64,000 nucleotides of DNA from Chrysophaeum taylorii (GCA_029834535.1 JAQMWT010000017.1:1-64000), one strand, 5' to 3'. Positions 10,229 through 21,700 are shown, numbered from the stretch's first letter. Translations and numbers: made by a program. Notes: generated by a model not told the origin, from the letters alone.

Positions 10229-11359
10229 TCCTTACTACTAATCGACAGATGTTTGTCTGTCTGTTTGTCTGTTTGTCTGTTTGTTTGTCCCCCGATTTAG
10301 GGTAAGGATCAGGTAGGCGCGCGAGCCAGGCAGTGATCCTCCAAGCCGTCTACGGCGACCTCGCAGACTGTTTCCACGACCCGCGGCGGCTCTTTCAGCG
10401 CGCCATTATCACGCCCCGTCGAAACGATGTTGTCGATGCTGACAACGCGCGCATGAATGACCGCGGCCTTTTTTTCCCGGAGACGAGGCGTCGGAGTTCT
10501 TTTCGGCCGACTATCGGCCGACTAGGTTGGGTCGGAAGCCGACGCCTCGCTCTTTACAGTCGAGTTTTCAACTCCCTGACAACCAACGGCATGCTGACTT
10601 TGATCGCGAGCTTAAAGTCTTCGCAACCTCGACCCGTCGCACGGCCACTGCAACGGTACCAGATACATGATCGATCGTGTCGTGTCACCGAGGCTCCTCC
10701 AACCTGTATCCCTTAAGGCCCGCCGACGCCAAACGATCAACAAGAGCCAGGGCCAGACGCCCCGCGAGGTCGGCGTCCTCTTGCCCAAGCCCGTCTTCTG
10801 TCACGTCCAGCTCTACGCGGCTCTCTGTCGATCGGCAACCCCGAGGATATGCTCTTCTGAGTCGACGACTCCGCCCTACCTCACACGTGCTGCGCAATAC
10901 CGATAAGCCCCCTCCCGGCGTCTACACGCGCACTGTAAGTGAACTTACTGGGACCAGGTGAACTTACTGGAACCAGGTGAACTTACGGAGGTTAGATATT
11001 GGGACTAGGTGAAATTAGTGACCAGGCGAACTTACTGGGACCAAGTGAACTTACTGGGGTTTTTAGAGTAAACTCAAAGGTTAGCGGCGTGTGCGGATCA
11101 AATCAGCTTAGATTGGCGAGGGTGAGAGGGACGAGTTCAAAGGAGCGGCGTGTGCGGATCGAAGCAGCTTAGATTGGCGAGGGTGAGAGGGACGAGTTCA
11201 AAGGAGAGGGGTGAGTGGATGTGAGCACGAGTGGGCTTACGCCGAACTTACTGGGGTTAGAGATTGGGACTAGGTGAACTTACTGGGACAAGGTGAACTT
11301 ACTGGGGTTAGAGATTGGGACTAGGTGAACTTACTGGCGAACTTACTGGCCTGCACTTG
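10229..11359 (+). mobile_element. Non-autonomous Helitron, copy B
   Basis: Begins TCCTTACTACTAATCG after host '...CATATGAG' and ends GGCCTGCACTTG before a host T, with no target duplication. From about 10,330 it encodes a decayed Pif1-type helicase C-terminus: 'LFQRAI-x-TPRRNDVVD', then NLDPSHGHCNGTRYMI in another frame, then TINKSQGQTPREVGV-LLPKPVFCH. A polymorphic (TGTC/TTTG) run lies near the 5' end. It lacks the extra block of copies A and C. It is inserted in the copia pol fossil, in the linker after integrase. Confidence 0.78.
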
Positions 11360-11604
11360 TTCCCGCAAAATGCTTTGCCAGTTATGAAAGCATTTCGTGA
11401 GCTGTTCTCCCAGGACCATCTCCATCTCACCCAAGGTCCTAATCAACCTCAACCTCGACGTAAAACTTATCCAAGCAGTCCAAGCTCGCCTTGCTTCGCC
11501 CACTATCGCCAATTACAAGCACGCCAGTGGTACTTTGGCCGATTTTAAATATGATCGGTCCAAGCACTACATCATCTTCTTAGATCCCACCCTCCACTCC
11601 CTGC

Positions 11605-12311
11605 ATGCTGCTGGTGGCATCCACTGGACGGCTATGCCTCCAGGGGGGGGAATTCACACAGACCCTTCATCATCACGTTCACCAAGCTCTTTCGCGATCA
11701 TCTTCACGTGCATCTTCCGGTGTGGATCAGAACAGTCATATCCATCCATGGTCTGCCTCGCCAGCTCACTTTCTCGACACCTCCTGCCTCTCGGATTTCC
11801 ATTCGCCACGTGCACTTGTTCACTTAACCACTGAACATGCTCAAGCATTTCAAGTGTCCACCGCTCAATATGCTTATGCATTATTGACGCCCCACGCCAT
11901 AATGGCACATAATAACGCCTCCTATGGAGATTCCGAACCCCACCTCTCTGACATCGAGGACTACATCACCGTGCAGGCTCACTATATTGAGTCCCACCTA
12001 CAAGCTGATCCTCTACTCGTTGTTCAACTAGTCGAAATTCCCGAACATGCTTCCGCTCATTCTGATGCCGATTCTTGTGCTATCACATATTTGACCCAAT
12101 ATCAAGACCCTAGCACTGTCGGTCCTGATGAGTACAAGATTCAAGCCAAAGACATCAAGATCGATGAGTATGAGTTGACCTGCCTAAAAGGTCTCTCAGA
12201 TACCGATCGCATGGCCTACATCTCCGCGATTTCCAAGGTGATCTTCGACATCGTCAAGTTCGGCTGCTTTAAATTATCGCTGCCGGTGGCCAACTCCAAG
12301 CCCATTGATAC
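11605..12311 (+). pseudogene. Copia-like linker and reverse transcriptase start (fossil part)
   Basis: The end of this open piece contains 'DEYELTCLKGLSDTDRMAYISAISK', 'VKFGCFKLSLP' and 'SKPIDTR'. This matches the copia RT entry (helix with ...I-x-KE, then 'LVxLPxxxKPIxTR'). The reading continues beyond 12,311 into the LTR of the R element, which cuts the gene. Part of a dead element. Confidence 0.55.
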
Positions 12312-12496
12312 TAGAGATATAAAATTCCATTTAGGGTTAGGATCCCCCCCTTAACCTCACACTCACACTAAACAACCCAAAATCGCTGTGTCGAACACCG
12401 TGCTGCTCTTTGTGTCGTTAGAGACAGGGCAATAAGAGTGGCACTACCACTGCCACCATTCTCTACCAGAGGCACAGTGATTTTTACTGTTCTCTA
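12312..12496 (+). repeat. 5' LTR of R copy 1
   Basis: 185 bp, inverted ends TAGAGA...TCTCTA, closely similar to the LTRs at 37,991-38,177 and 45,092-45,278. It contains the shared block CCATTTAGGGTTAGG and ends ACTGTTCTCTA. Confidence 0.85.
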
Positions 12497-12654
12497 GGTT
12501 TGGACCCAGTCCGGTACTGGTAGAGAAACGTCCACCAAAAGACATCGATCTCGATCGACGTCTCGGACAGAGACTCTGGATTTCCAGGTAAAAGCAGTCT
12601 CCTGAAGTTCCTGGAAGTTTTAAGACCGTAGTCAAGTCTCATCGCTGGCTACTG

Positions 12655-13332
12655 GTGAACAAGTGTGAACAAAGTGTGAAAGGCAAACAACAACGCGCAA
12701 AACGCAACCCCAAAACGATGGCGACTCACGACCCACAAGTCCCGAGTCTGGAAGTAGCGACGCAATTCGCTACACAACAAGCTCTCATGCATCAGTTCGC
12801 CGCCGATTACCAACGGCTCAAAGCTAATTTCTTAGCCAGAATCGCCGCCAATAACGCTGCCTTAAGAGCCAAACACGCTGCCGAAAAAGCTGCGCTCGCC
12901 GGAAAATTCGCTGCCACAATCGAAGCTCGAGACGAGCAACTTGATCAGGGCGTGCAACTCGATCAAGACGAGCAACATGAACAAGCTCCTCAACCAGTTG
13001 TTCTTACGGCAACCCCCCTCAAGCTGACTTCTCACGAAGTCGCGACACAAGAACCGATCATCTCGACGGTCACCCCCCCTCCTGCCGACAACTCCACCGG
13101 ATGTCAAACACCTCACGGAAAAGTCTCAGACCCCACTGCCTTCCCTCCGGACCCAGGCATAGCCAAGGTTACTCCACAACCTGGCACACCCCACATTCAA
13201 GAGGACACTCCACCCTGTTCGAATATCGCACCAGCAATGTTGAACACTCCACCTCACTCCACCATCACTCATCATTACTCCCTTCACTCCACCAACTCCA
13301 CCGGAGCCTCCACCTCCTTCACTGGAGCGTAA
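12655..13332 (+). pseudogene. R-family protein, N-terminal region (copy 1)
   Basis: The family start MATHDPQVPSLEVATQFATQ lies at 12,718. A coiled-coil-like stretch follows, built on A/K/L/E repeats (ANFLARIAANNAALRAKHA...), then a Pro/Thr-rich region with TPP and PPxP runs. No enzyme motif. The product resembles no gag I can name; its place right after the LTR leader is where gag would be. Confidence 0.5.
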
Positions 13333-13933
13333 CTCCCCACTATCGGCGACTCTCCCTTCACCACCTATACAAGTTCCCCAATAACCTCGTCAACCCCCTC
13401 GCCGTACTACCCATCCCCTTCCTGACGATCATGCCACCTACGGCCATGATGGCCCCGGCACCGTCATCCCTGACCAAGCCCCCATCGCGGCTCAAGCTCC
13501 TGCCGCCCCACCGTCGGATCCTCTTGTCCGATATCCATCATCTTCCGCAAGTCACTCTCCTCGGGACTTTCCTCTCCATCCACAAGACCATGCCACCTAC
13601 GGCCACGACGGCCCCGGCACTTCCACTCCTACCCCAGCTCCTTCCGCGGCTCAAGCTACTGCTGCCCAACCATCGGACCCTCCTGACAGACCTTCATCAC
13701 CTTTCGAAAGTCGCTGTTCCCCCGATTTGCTTATCCACCCGCGTGACTACGCACTCCACGACTACGACCATTCCCCCGTCTCCACCCAAGCAACACTCCA
13801 CATCCTTTCTCCAAGTTCCAATGCACCTACGTCTGCGCTCCAACGCGAGTTGGCCACCACTAAGGCTGCATTACGCTCCCAAACCGCTGAATAGGCCGCA
13901 ACCAAGGCCACGCTCATTCGCAAGGATGACGCT

Positions 13934-16900
13934 TTGTCCTCCGCAGCCGCCACACTCACCATCACCGACGCCGCCCTAGCTTTCGCCACTGCCCAGCTCG
14001 CCATCCAAGCCGACGAACTGGTCTCCACCCACGCGGAACTCCATCTCACCCACACACAGTTCAAGGCACTCGAAGCTGCCCACGCTGATATCCGCAACTC
14101 CCACTTTGAAACCAACGCCGTCCTCCACACCATTCTCGCCTCATTAGATGCCACCCACCCCACCAAAAGATGCTGCATCGCATCGTTCACCTCCTTTCCC
14201 CATCCACAACCAACCCTCATCCCCTTCCGAACCAACCTCCAATGCCTCACCCCCGATTCTCCCCGAGTATCATCACCACCTCCACGGATGCCCTGGACCC
14301 GGTTCTCCTGGTTCACCACCCACTCCGTCTCTCAGTTCTCAACCCCCCGCCATCTCTGGCTCCTCCTCCTCTGCCAAATCACTCTTCGCCTCTCTGGCAC
14401 CCCCTGAACCCTTTTGCACCCGCTCGCCTTCTCAGCCACCTGGTTCATCCCAACTCGACCACATCCCCGCGTCCGAGTTGCGAGGGCGTACATCCAACAC
14501 CGGCGACCGTACCCCTACCACCAGCGACGATCACCACGCGCAAAGTCCCACCAAGAAACAAGACCACCCACATCAAGAGTCGACAAGTTCCGAACAATCA
14601 AAAGACAACTCTTTACCTGACGGTCATGCTCACCATCATGTTGCCAAAACATGCACAAGGGCTTCTTCTCTCTTCGGGCACAACGGCCCAGGAAGCAGTC
14701 TTGTCGAAGGAATACCAAGCCACCTCGATCCCACTTTCGACAACTCGAAGAACAAGACACCTCGAAATGTTCCCGAGTATTATGCCTACATCGACTATGG
14801 CAACCACACCCAAGAACCTAATACTCCGCCGTATTCTATGCCCCAGGCACAAGAGCCACAGGCCACTGACAACATCCCCTCGGATTCAGCCCCCTGGTAT
14901 GATGCATACATCGAAGAAGCAAGACCCCCTTCACTAGTCTCGAAGGTGGTCTCCTCGACCATTCCAGATCAGCCGCCTGATCCAAGCACCATCAATGACC
15001 CTGCAATGCCGTATCCACAAAGACAAGACACGCTGTCAACGGTCCCACGGTCAACATACTCGCAGGCACTCACCGCACCTGCAGGTATCAGCTCAGATTC
15101 ACCAGGCACTCCCGCCTTGTTCGATATCTCTCGATCAGCAGCTCCCGATCACTTCGAAGCTGGTTCCGCCTCGCCGCCTCCTCTCCCCGAAGACAGGCGC
15201 GCACTGCCGCTCACCGGCGCTCGCTGCTGCACCCACCATCCGCCTTCTCGGCCGGATGCACTGGATGACACTGCTCAGCAGGTTGCATGGACCCATCTGC
15301 GACCACCATGTCACGATTCGATGGATGTCTTCGCACGAGCACCAGTCGCAGCACCTGATCACCCGCCCTACAACTTTCAATCAGAGGACGCAGTCCCTTC
15401 GGCTGCTGATCCTTATGTCGCACCGCGACCAGGCTTCTGGCAAGCTTTCCCCATGGCGGCAGTAACAGACACAGATTTCGAGAGTTCTGAACGACCCGAT
15501 CAGCCGCAAACTATGCACGATTCCATTGCGACCACTTCGGGCCTGTATGTCCCCTTGCATGGCTCTCTTCAGGACGCCACACGCTTGCGCTGCCTCCGGA
15601 AACTCGACGTTGCGCTCTCAGGAAACATTCTCCGCGCACTATGCACAGACTCGCACCACCTGAACCATTTATGTAAGCATTTTCGCATCACTTGAATGTA
15701 CGACAAACGTTCCACGCCAGCTGCCGGCACCACCACAAACATGCACCCAAGTCACGTACGTTGCCTCCCTCAAAAGCATCTTATCTCTCAGCACGTCACT
15801 CCTCATTTGAGGACGCATGTCACATGCCCGCACCTTCGACTGACCTACACGCCTAAGGGCAACCTGGTCACTACGGCACTCACTGCTCTGGTCCCAGCAT
15901 CTCCGATATTGAGGATGCACCCAGCCGGACTGACCCTTACATCGCCCTTGGTTCTACTGCACTCTCCTTCGGCGACCCTCTTTTCGAATTCCCGCACTGG
16001 ACCCCAAGCATTCCAGGCCGGATACTCTCCACCACGGGATCTCAGCTCACGCGCCCATCTGCCCTACCTTGCAGACAGGTCAGCCGCGAGCCACACTCCT
16101 TTTGGCACTGACATCGGACCACCCGTATCACGCGCTTTTGCTCTTGGAGCATGACACGTTTTTCGATGCTCTCCGCGTCACCGCCTCTAACACCACGACA
16201 TTCGTCATTTCCCCCGACGCTCCGCGCCGCAGCGTATGTCACGACCCTCAGATCACCAACATAAGTCGCTCGCGCCCGCACCACGTCGCGCACGCCTTAC
16301 GAGGACGTATTTCAATTGGTGACCTCACAGGTCTATCGATGCATTTTACGACGCCCGACTTTGAACTTACCAGTCACTATAAGGCAATCCCCAATGCCAA
16401 GACGTCTGAAGCTGCGCAATCATGTCCCTGGAACTCCAAAGCCACAGAAACTGCAAGGCAAGAGAGCACTCGGCTCTCAACAGCTGCTCAACAAACAGCT
16501 ACTTATAGTCTCGCATATAGCAGTGTGTGTAACACCACGACATTCGTCATTTTTCCCGACGCTCCGCGCCGCAACGTATGTCACGACCTTCAGATCACCA
16601 ACATAAGTCGCTCGCGCCCGCACCACGTCGCGCACGCCTTACGAGGACGTATTTCAATTGGTGACCTCACAGGTCTATCGATGCATTTTACGACGCCCGA
16701 CTTTGAACTTACCAGTCACTATAAGGCAATCCCCAATGCCAAGACGTCTGAAGCTGCGCAATCATGTCCCTGGAACTCCAAAGCCACCGAAACTGCAAGG
16801 CAAGAGAGCACTCGGCTCTCAACAGCTGCTCAACAGCTACTTATAGTCTCGCACATAGCACCGAGTACTATCTCGCAGTCTCTATTGGACGACAAGACGA

Positions 16901-16945
16901 AAGATAAGACCACAACGGCCAGCTACACCAGCCAGCTCGTTGATG
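13934..16945 (+). pseudogene. R-family protein, coiled-coil and Pro/Ser/His-rich region (copy 1)
   Basis: Several open pieces cover a second coiled-coil-like block (ALAFATAQLAIQADELVSTH...) near 13,960-14,160, then more than 800 codons of low-complexity sequence rich in P, S, H, T and D. A 342-bp unit is tandemly duplicated in frame at 16,189-16,530 and 16,531-16,872, seen only in this copy. No polymerase, integrase or protease motif is visible. Confidence 0.5.
16189..16872 (+). repeat. 342-bp tandem duplication in R copy 1
   Basis: Two adjacent near-identical units, both beginning AACACCACGACATTCGTCAT (16,189 and 16,531). 342 is a multiple of three, so the repeat keeps frame (114 codons). 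The sister copy at 40.8-41.2 kb has one unit. Confidence 0.85.
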
Positions 16946-17640
16946 TAGCAGACGACTGGCTAAGATCTCCTCCGAGCATGGTTCCCCTCCTGGACCCAAG
17001 TCACACTATCCCCGACGATCTCTGGATAGCAAACCCCGCCCTTCGTGGCACAGTGACCCGCTCCACATTGGACTACTACCAGAACAAAGCCACATTCTCG
17101 TACGCACCCGCCAACGCAGCTCAACTCTCGATTTCCGAGAATGCACGCATCTGCCAAATGCTTGCACGCTCGAAGAAGCCCTTCACGGATCTAGGACTCG
17201 ACGCCGACGGCACCCCCTATGCCTCGATGACCAATGTCTCCCATCTCTTGGCATTCACATTGCTGCACAATCATTTGTCGCAACACCCTACTCTCACCGC
17301 ATGGAACACACTCCGCTGCTTTCACGCCTCTGAGTCCCAATGTGCTTACCATTTTAGATGGAGCCATCACCGGCACTGCCGTTACCGCCGTCGCATGTGG
17401 CTACTTCCCGCGCGCATCCCTCACCTTGCATTCACGGCCGCCTCAGATATTGGACTGTTCCCACCAACCCGCAGTCTTCTCCCCAACGCACACCTTCTCC
17501 CCGGATGTTCCCAAGGGCACCGCCTTTCTGGTCGTCGCCTACACCAACTCCTTGGCAGCCGCTCACAGCTGCTCGCGCCCCTCCACGTGGGTCCACTACA
17601 TGAATCGATCGCGGCAAAGCCGCGATTAGGCACGGTTTGA
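16946..17640 (+). pseudogene. Unidentified coding fragment
   Basis: From 16,946 the sequence no longer matches the R family. It is open for a further stretch (…ALRGTVTRSTLDYYQ…, …MTNVSHLLAFTLLHNHL…), then in another frame ends 'PKGTAFLVVAYTNSLAAAH...STWVHYM' before a stop. The alternation of short hydrophobic strands is β-rich in character. I do not recognise the family. It joins the S element at about 17,641. Confidence 0.3.
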
Positions 17641-17717
17641 AATTCAGAGCGGGGTGAGGCTTGAGGTGAGCCCGAAAGTTGCGCTCGAAGGTGGAGATAA
17701 CCGTGATGCGGGCGATC

Positions 17718-18081
17718 TAACTAACTAACTTCAGACCTCTCCCGAGCATGGGAGCCAGGCCGGACCGACAGGAGCCAGTCCGGAATCACGGGCCTGTAGA
17801 CGAGGAGCGCCGAAAGGTCGGTCGGCGGAGAGTGACCATCAAGCTTGTCGCCATGCGACGAGGAGACCGCGATGTGACTGACAACCAACTCGTCGATAAC
17901 CTTCCGTCTTCGCCCCCCGGCCATACCCCGTCCCACTGCGAACGTTCCGGCTGCCAACCGGCCCTCCCGGGAGGCGAATAGGTGCCAACCTACGCCGGGA
18001 GGGCGGATGCCCTCGCAAGGCTCAGGATTCATGAGGCACCGTCCTCCATCGCAACCGCAGTCGGCGATCAGGGTAAGGGTA
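17718..18081 (-). mobile_element. SINE-like unit with LINE-derived tail, copy 3
   Basis: About 364 bp, close to the plus-strand copy at 35,737-36,101. Element sense starts ACCCTTACCCTGATCGCC and ends GAGGTCTGAAGTTAGTTAG. It lies inside the S gag region. A target duplication longer than three bases is not evident. Confidence 0.65.
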
Positions 18082-18256
18082 ATCAACTTGGGCAAATGGT
18101 TTGTCGCGTCTTTGTCTTCGTCGAGTAACAGCGAGTCGTTGGGGGTGCGAAGGCAGTTGGCAAGACGAGTGAAAGCTTTTATGTGCGTTGGGGCGCGGGA
18201 GTCAAGCAAGCTTGGAGGGTATTTGAACCGTAGGATCTGGTGGATTTCCTTGAGGA

Positions 18257-19029
18257 TCATTTGGTCGGTAAGTTGGAGAGAGGCATCGTCGGTGATTTGG
18301 CGATGCCGTCGGTGATTTGGCGATGCTGTTGTTGAACGTGACGCATATAATATATAAAATGCGCAGGTTCGTGGGTTTCTGGGTTGAACGGCGTGTCCAG
18401 GAAGGCATTGTATACGTAGTGCGCATGGTGGACGTGGTTCTGGCCCGTGTGCTTGTCAAGTGCAAGACGGACTTGTAGTACGAATTCGAGTCCTGTCGGA
18501 TGGGATGATCCGAGTGCATATATTTCGTCGTATGCTGGGTGCTTGACGGAGTCGCTACCGGCATGCAGGAAACGGCGAAAGAGGGGGTGCACGGTCTCGC
18601 GGAGGTACACTATGAAGTCGGCTTCTTTTCGTTTGAGGTGAGGTTGCGTGGTCGAATATAACTTTCCTTTCGTCGTGTCGGTCGTGTCTTTGTCTTGGTC
18701 TTAAGTTCTTGGAGCTTTGGCTCATATACGTTATCAAGGAAGTGTTTGCCGAACTTGCGGTAGACGCCTTTGTAGTAGACATAACGGTCTTGCAAATCTT
18801 GTGTGTTGCCGGCAGTGGCATGGTTGTCGGGGTCCTTGTCATATTCCTTGCTGCAGTGGCTTAGGAGAGCGTCAGCTAGATCATTAGGTCCGCGTAAGAT
18901 TAAGGATTCCCACGTGTAGAAGCCCCACAAGAAATATTGCGCTGTGCCTGCTTCAGGCATGAGATGTTCGACGAACAACTGCATAACGCGAAACGAGAGC
19001 ATTTGGGGGGTGACTTGAGCGGAGTCCAT
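18257..19029 (-). pseudogene. S-family gag-like pieces (fossil parts)
   Basis: Two open pieces (18,610-19,029 and 18,257-18,610). The first reads MDSAQVTPQMLSFRVMQLF... with a 'GFYTWESLIL' block. The second has HPLFRRFLHAGSDS and a helical tail. Composition is that of a capsid domain (helical, W/Y/F-rich), with no enzyme motif. The call depends on position behind LTR and leader. Confidence 0.4.
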
Positions 19030-19345
19030 TGACTTGAGGACGGCTATAGGGGGGTCAGTGAAGGTGTTTGGCTTGGTCTAAGGGTCTTGTGGAGCTGTGG
19101 GGGGAGCAGTCGCAGCGGCGACGGCAGGTGGTGTTGCGACGTTCGTAGCTTGCATTTGCCTGATCATGTCGCGAAGGTCTTGAATGTCTTGTTGTTGGAT
19201 GGCTGCTTGTGCCTGCATGTTGGTCAACTCTTTTTGGAGTTCTTGATTTGTTGGCATCTTCTTGTTTTGGATCAGGAACGTCAGGGAGCGGAACTCGTCT
19301 GGAAATCCTGGTACTCTGCTGATACCGGGACTGGTGCCCAATACC

Positions 19346-19542
19346 TAGAGAACAGTAATTTCAACTGTGTTACCCTTCAGCAGAGTGAGAGCAGTGGTAG
19401 TCTGCCCTCGTATCTGTCTCTAACAACGAGGACAGCACGGTGTGAATAACACAGCGTTTTCTTAAAATAAAAGGTGCTAAAAGTAAGAGAGCTAACCCTA
19501 GGATAGGGGGGTACTAACCCTAAATCAAATTTTGTATCTCTA
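19346..19542 (-). repeat. 5' LTR of S element
   Basis: 197 bp; element sense starts TAGAGATACAAAATTTG and ends AATTACTGTTCTCTA. It shares with the R LTRs the ends, an ATTTAGGGTTAG-x-ACCC block, a CACACCGTGCTGTCCTC-like block (CGAACACCGTGCCGCTC in R) and the ACTGTTCTCTA terminus. Confidence 0.7.
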
Positions 19543-19789
19543 GATTTTAAGGTCGCCCCCCCAATACATATAGAATCCAACGTTGCCCCCCCCCCAATAG
19601 CTACACCACCCTAATTTATAATGTTGTCATCGTTAGGTTGGGTTAAGGAACCAGGTGGTTACGCGCGCAGCCCCCCCCCTGCCACTGAATGCCCGGGGAA
19701 AGTCGATAGACGTCGAAAGGGGCTTCCAACTGGCCACTTTGCTCCTGAGGCCACCCTCGTAGCTCCCGCACTCGTGATTTTATGCTGCT

Positions 19790-20531
19790 TTGTTTCCTAG
19801 AGCCCCGCTGATGAGCGTGAGCAGGAACCGGCTGCTCGAGTTTACGTGGAAATCCAGGTAAAAACGCATGAAAGCGAACCCACTCGACAATGTGGTTCCT
19901 CCGAAGAACTCCTGACCAGCACACGGTGCGAAGTCGACCATTTGGGCGGCTGGTTGGCCGTTGGCGACAGTCGGCCCGTCAATCGGCGAGCTCGTCGGTG
20001 AAAGAAAACGCCCATGTCCTCTTAAAAAAGGTGCCTCCCGCCGTTTCATCCACATCCTCGTCGTGTTCGTTGGTGTCGAGCTCGAAGCGCCAGGAGCCAG
20101 GTTTGGTGCCTTAAAAAAAAACATCGGGCGATTTGCCTTAAGCCAACCGGAGGATGAGGAGTATTCATCGTCGTAGCCGAGGAATATCCATCCAGTCCCA
20201 AGTTTTCTGCGGCCATCCTTTTAATTCGCATCCGAGACGGGTCTCGCCTTGCATCCAATACGCCCATAGGCTTTCCCTCGAGCTCTCACAACACCTCGAC
20301 TCGCTGCCCAACAAGAGAGTCGACAATCGAAGGCAGCTGGTCTCGTTTCGCCACTCGCTTGCGCTTTGCTCGCTTTGCGGCCAGAGCAGCCCCGGCTTTT
20401 TCCTTGAGCTCAGCGTCGCTCACAATGCGCCGAGCGTCCAGGGCCCTGCGCTCCTGTGTTGCCGTACCAAGCACCGGCGGCGGTCGTCGCTGCGGAACAA
20501 CAGGCTCATCCGTCAACGCCCGCATCTCCAT
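19790..20531 (-). pseudogene. D-family protein, C-terminal Tudor-like region (copy a), broken
   Basis: Pieces equivalent to the intact 248-codon frame at 50,936-51,682. They begin with EPVVPQRRPPPVLGTA and a basic stretch (KRAKRKRVAKRDQLP), then SLVGQRVEVLWELEGEP, and end FAFMRFYLDFHVNSSSRFLLTLISGALGNKAA. The frame is interrupted in the middle of this copy. Confidence 0.45.
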
Positions 20532-21351
20532 TTTGATCTTGCGGTAGATCTGCTTGAGATACTTGGTTTAAATAATCATTTGCTTCTGAACCAGACTGGC
20601 CGACCAGTGCGTCCTTTGTCGAAGTGAAGGACTTGGGCTCGAGGTCACTCATGCCCATGCCGTGGGTGTAGCGAGTAATGTTGCTGACGAGAATCTTGCA
20701 TCGACCACTGTTGCTACGGAGCTCGACGAGTTCGGCGTCGAGCTTTCTTTCCACCTGTGCGAGCGTGCTTTGTCCCTCCAGCTCCTGGTTGCTGACAAGG
20801 GGCACCTTCTCGATGGCATCCATGGCCCTCGTCGTGTCGTTTACGGCTCGATCGAGCGCCGCTGCGATCGTTTCGGCATTTCGCGCACGGTGCTGATCGA
20901 TCGCTGCTTGGTGACGAGCGTCGGCTCTCGCCGTGAAGTCCGGCCGCCCCATTCGCGCTGCTTCAATCAAGGCCGTCCCAGTCTTGTCGTCGTGCTTGTC
21001 GAGACAACCGGGGGCGGATTTCCTTCCACCACTACTAGTGGCACTACCACCTCTGTGTGTTCCTTCGGCTTCGGTGCTGGATCCGCGGTGACACTTGACG
21101 GCATGCGCATCGGCCTGCCGAGGGAAAATTCCATCCTTTCGGCGCGCATTAACGCCAGCAAGATTACCCAAAGCCGTGTTTGGGAAGACGTTCCCGTAGT
21201 ACTTGATCGCACCGAACTCCGATTCTTGTCGATTCGTGTGTCGGTACGTTCCCGCAAACGCCGTTTGCATCGCCGAAGTCTGCTGGGAGAAGGCGAGGTC
21301 TCCGTTGCCAATGCACCGCGCCCCCTGGCCATTTTGGAGTGTGCTGGCCAT
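20506..21351 (-). pseudogene. D-family protein, downstream core (copy a)
   Basis: 281 codons resuming on the far side of the hAT. Blocks TYRHTNRQESEFGAIKYYG, AARMGRPDFTARADARHQAAIDQHRARNAET and SNQELEGQSTLAQVERKLDAEL match the second copy at 51.7-52.5 kb. Rich in coiled-coil sequence. Confidence 0.5.
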
Positions 21352-21353
21352 TC
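21346..21353. repeat. 8-bp target-site duplication, left (GGCCATTC)
   Basis: Left half of the duplication flanking the hAT; the right half is 23,384-23,391. The uninterrupted site is present once in D copy b, at 52,488-52,495. Confidence 0.95.
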
Positions 21354-21369
21354 TAAAGGAAGCAACGAA

Positions 21370-21575
21370 CCCAGGGTTCGCGTTCGCTTTGAGTTCGAGT
21401 TCGCTACTGGTTCGCGTTCGCTGCCGGTTCGCGTTCGATTAATCGGTTCGCGTTCGCGGGTTCGCTACGGGTTCGCGTTCGCGGCGAGTTCGCGTTTGCT
21501 CGGGTTCGCGTTTGCGGCGAGTTCGCGTTCACGGCGAGTTCGCGTTCGCTGCCTGTCCGCATTCGCGAATGTCTA
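21370..21575. repeat. Subterminal GTTCGC array, hAT copy 2 (3' end)
   Basis: Degenerate tandem hexamers GTTCGC / GAGTTCGCG directly inside the left terminal repeat; the reverse complement of the array at 6,730-6,935. Confidence 0.85.
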
Positions 21576-21677
21576 CCCTCTGCACTAAGTCTTACTCACA
21601 TTTTGATACTACAACTGCGTTGCCGCAGGCCGCAGTTTGTGGGCGCGGCAGTTTTGGGGAGGGGGGGGGGAGGGGTT

Positions 21678-21700
21678 TTTAAAGGTCGACTGCTAAGAGG
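21678..21700 (+). promoter_or_regulatory. Repeated TTTAAA / CTGCTAAGAGG motif (4)
   Basis: TTTAAAGGTCGACTGC followed by TAAGAGG, within the hAT 3' noncoding region and reading towards the transposase gene from behind. Same block as in the Helitrons. Confidence 0.3.

Larger units (their letters stand above)
7560..12311 (+). mobile_element. Ty1/copia-like LTR retroelement fossil, pol region
   Basis: Plus-strand pieces in order: an unassigned piece (7,766-8,627), integrase (9,047-9,934), a Pro/Ala-rich linker (to 10,228), and the start of a copia reverse transcriptase (to 12,311). Three younger elements sit inside or at the end: a SINE-like unit (~8,628-9,020), Helitron B (10,229-11,359) and the R element that cuts it at 12,312. 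It is broken, with several breaks besides the insertions. It does not share a strand with the copia fossil at 483-4,900, so they are separate copies. Confidence 0.6.
12312..16945 (+). mobile_element. LTR element of family R, copy 1 (5' LTR and coding part, 3' end lost)
   Basis: Starts with a 185-bp LTR beginning TAGAGATA and ending GTTCTCTA, then a leader with TGGACCCAGTCCGG. The frames that follow are homologous to the complete R element at 37,991-45,278. Homology stops near 16,945 and no 3' LTR is found. The insertion cuts the copia reverse transcriptase; the five bases to the left (GATAC) are the likely target duplication. Broken, with a few breaks. Confidence 0.75.
17641..19542 (-). mobile_element. 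LTR element of family S (5' LTR and gag region)
   Basis: Minus strand: a 197-bp LTR (19,346-19,542), a leader with TGGGCACCAGTCCCGG, then a gag-like start MPTNQELQKELTNMQAQ (19,270) and further gag-like pieces down to 17.7 kb. A SINE-like unit (17,718-18,081) interrupts it. Everything downstream of gag is missing. The LTR has the same ends and internal blocks as the R-family LTRs, making S a candidate partner of R. Broken, several breaks. Confidence 0.6.

Noticed and set aside
14148-14937. Several overlapping plus-strand frames in R copy 1
   Set aside because: Low-complexity C-rich sequence keeps all three frames open; only the frame aligned with R copies 2 and 3 was kept.
12655-17640. R-family frames as a host mucin- or cell-wall-like gene
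   Set aside because: They lie between matched LTRs with a target duplication in copy 2 and recur three times; an element origin is simpler.
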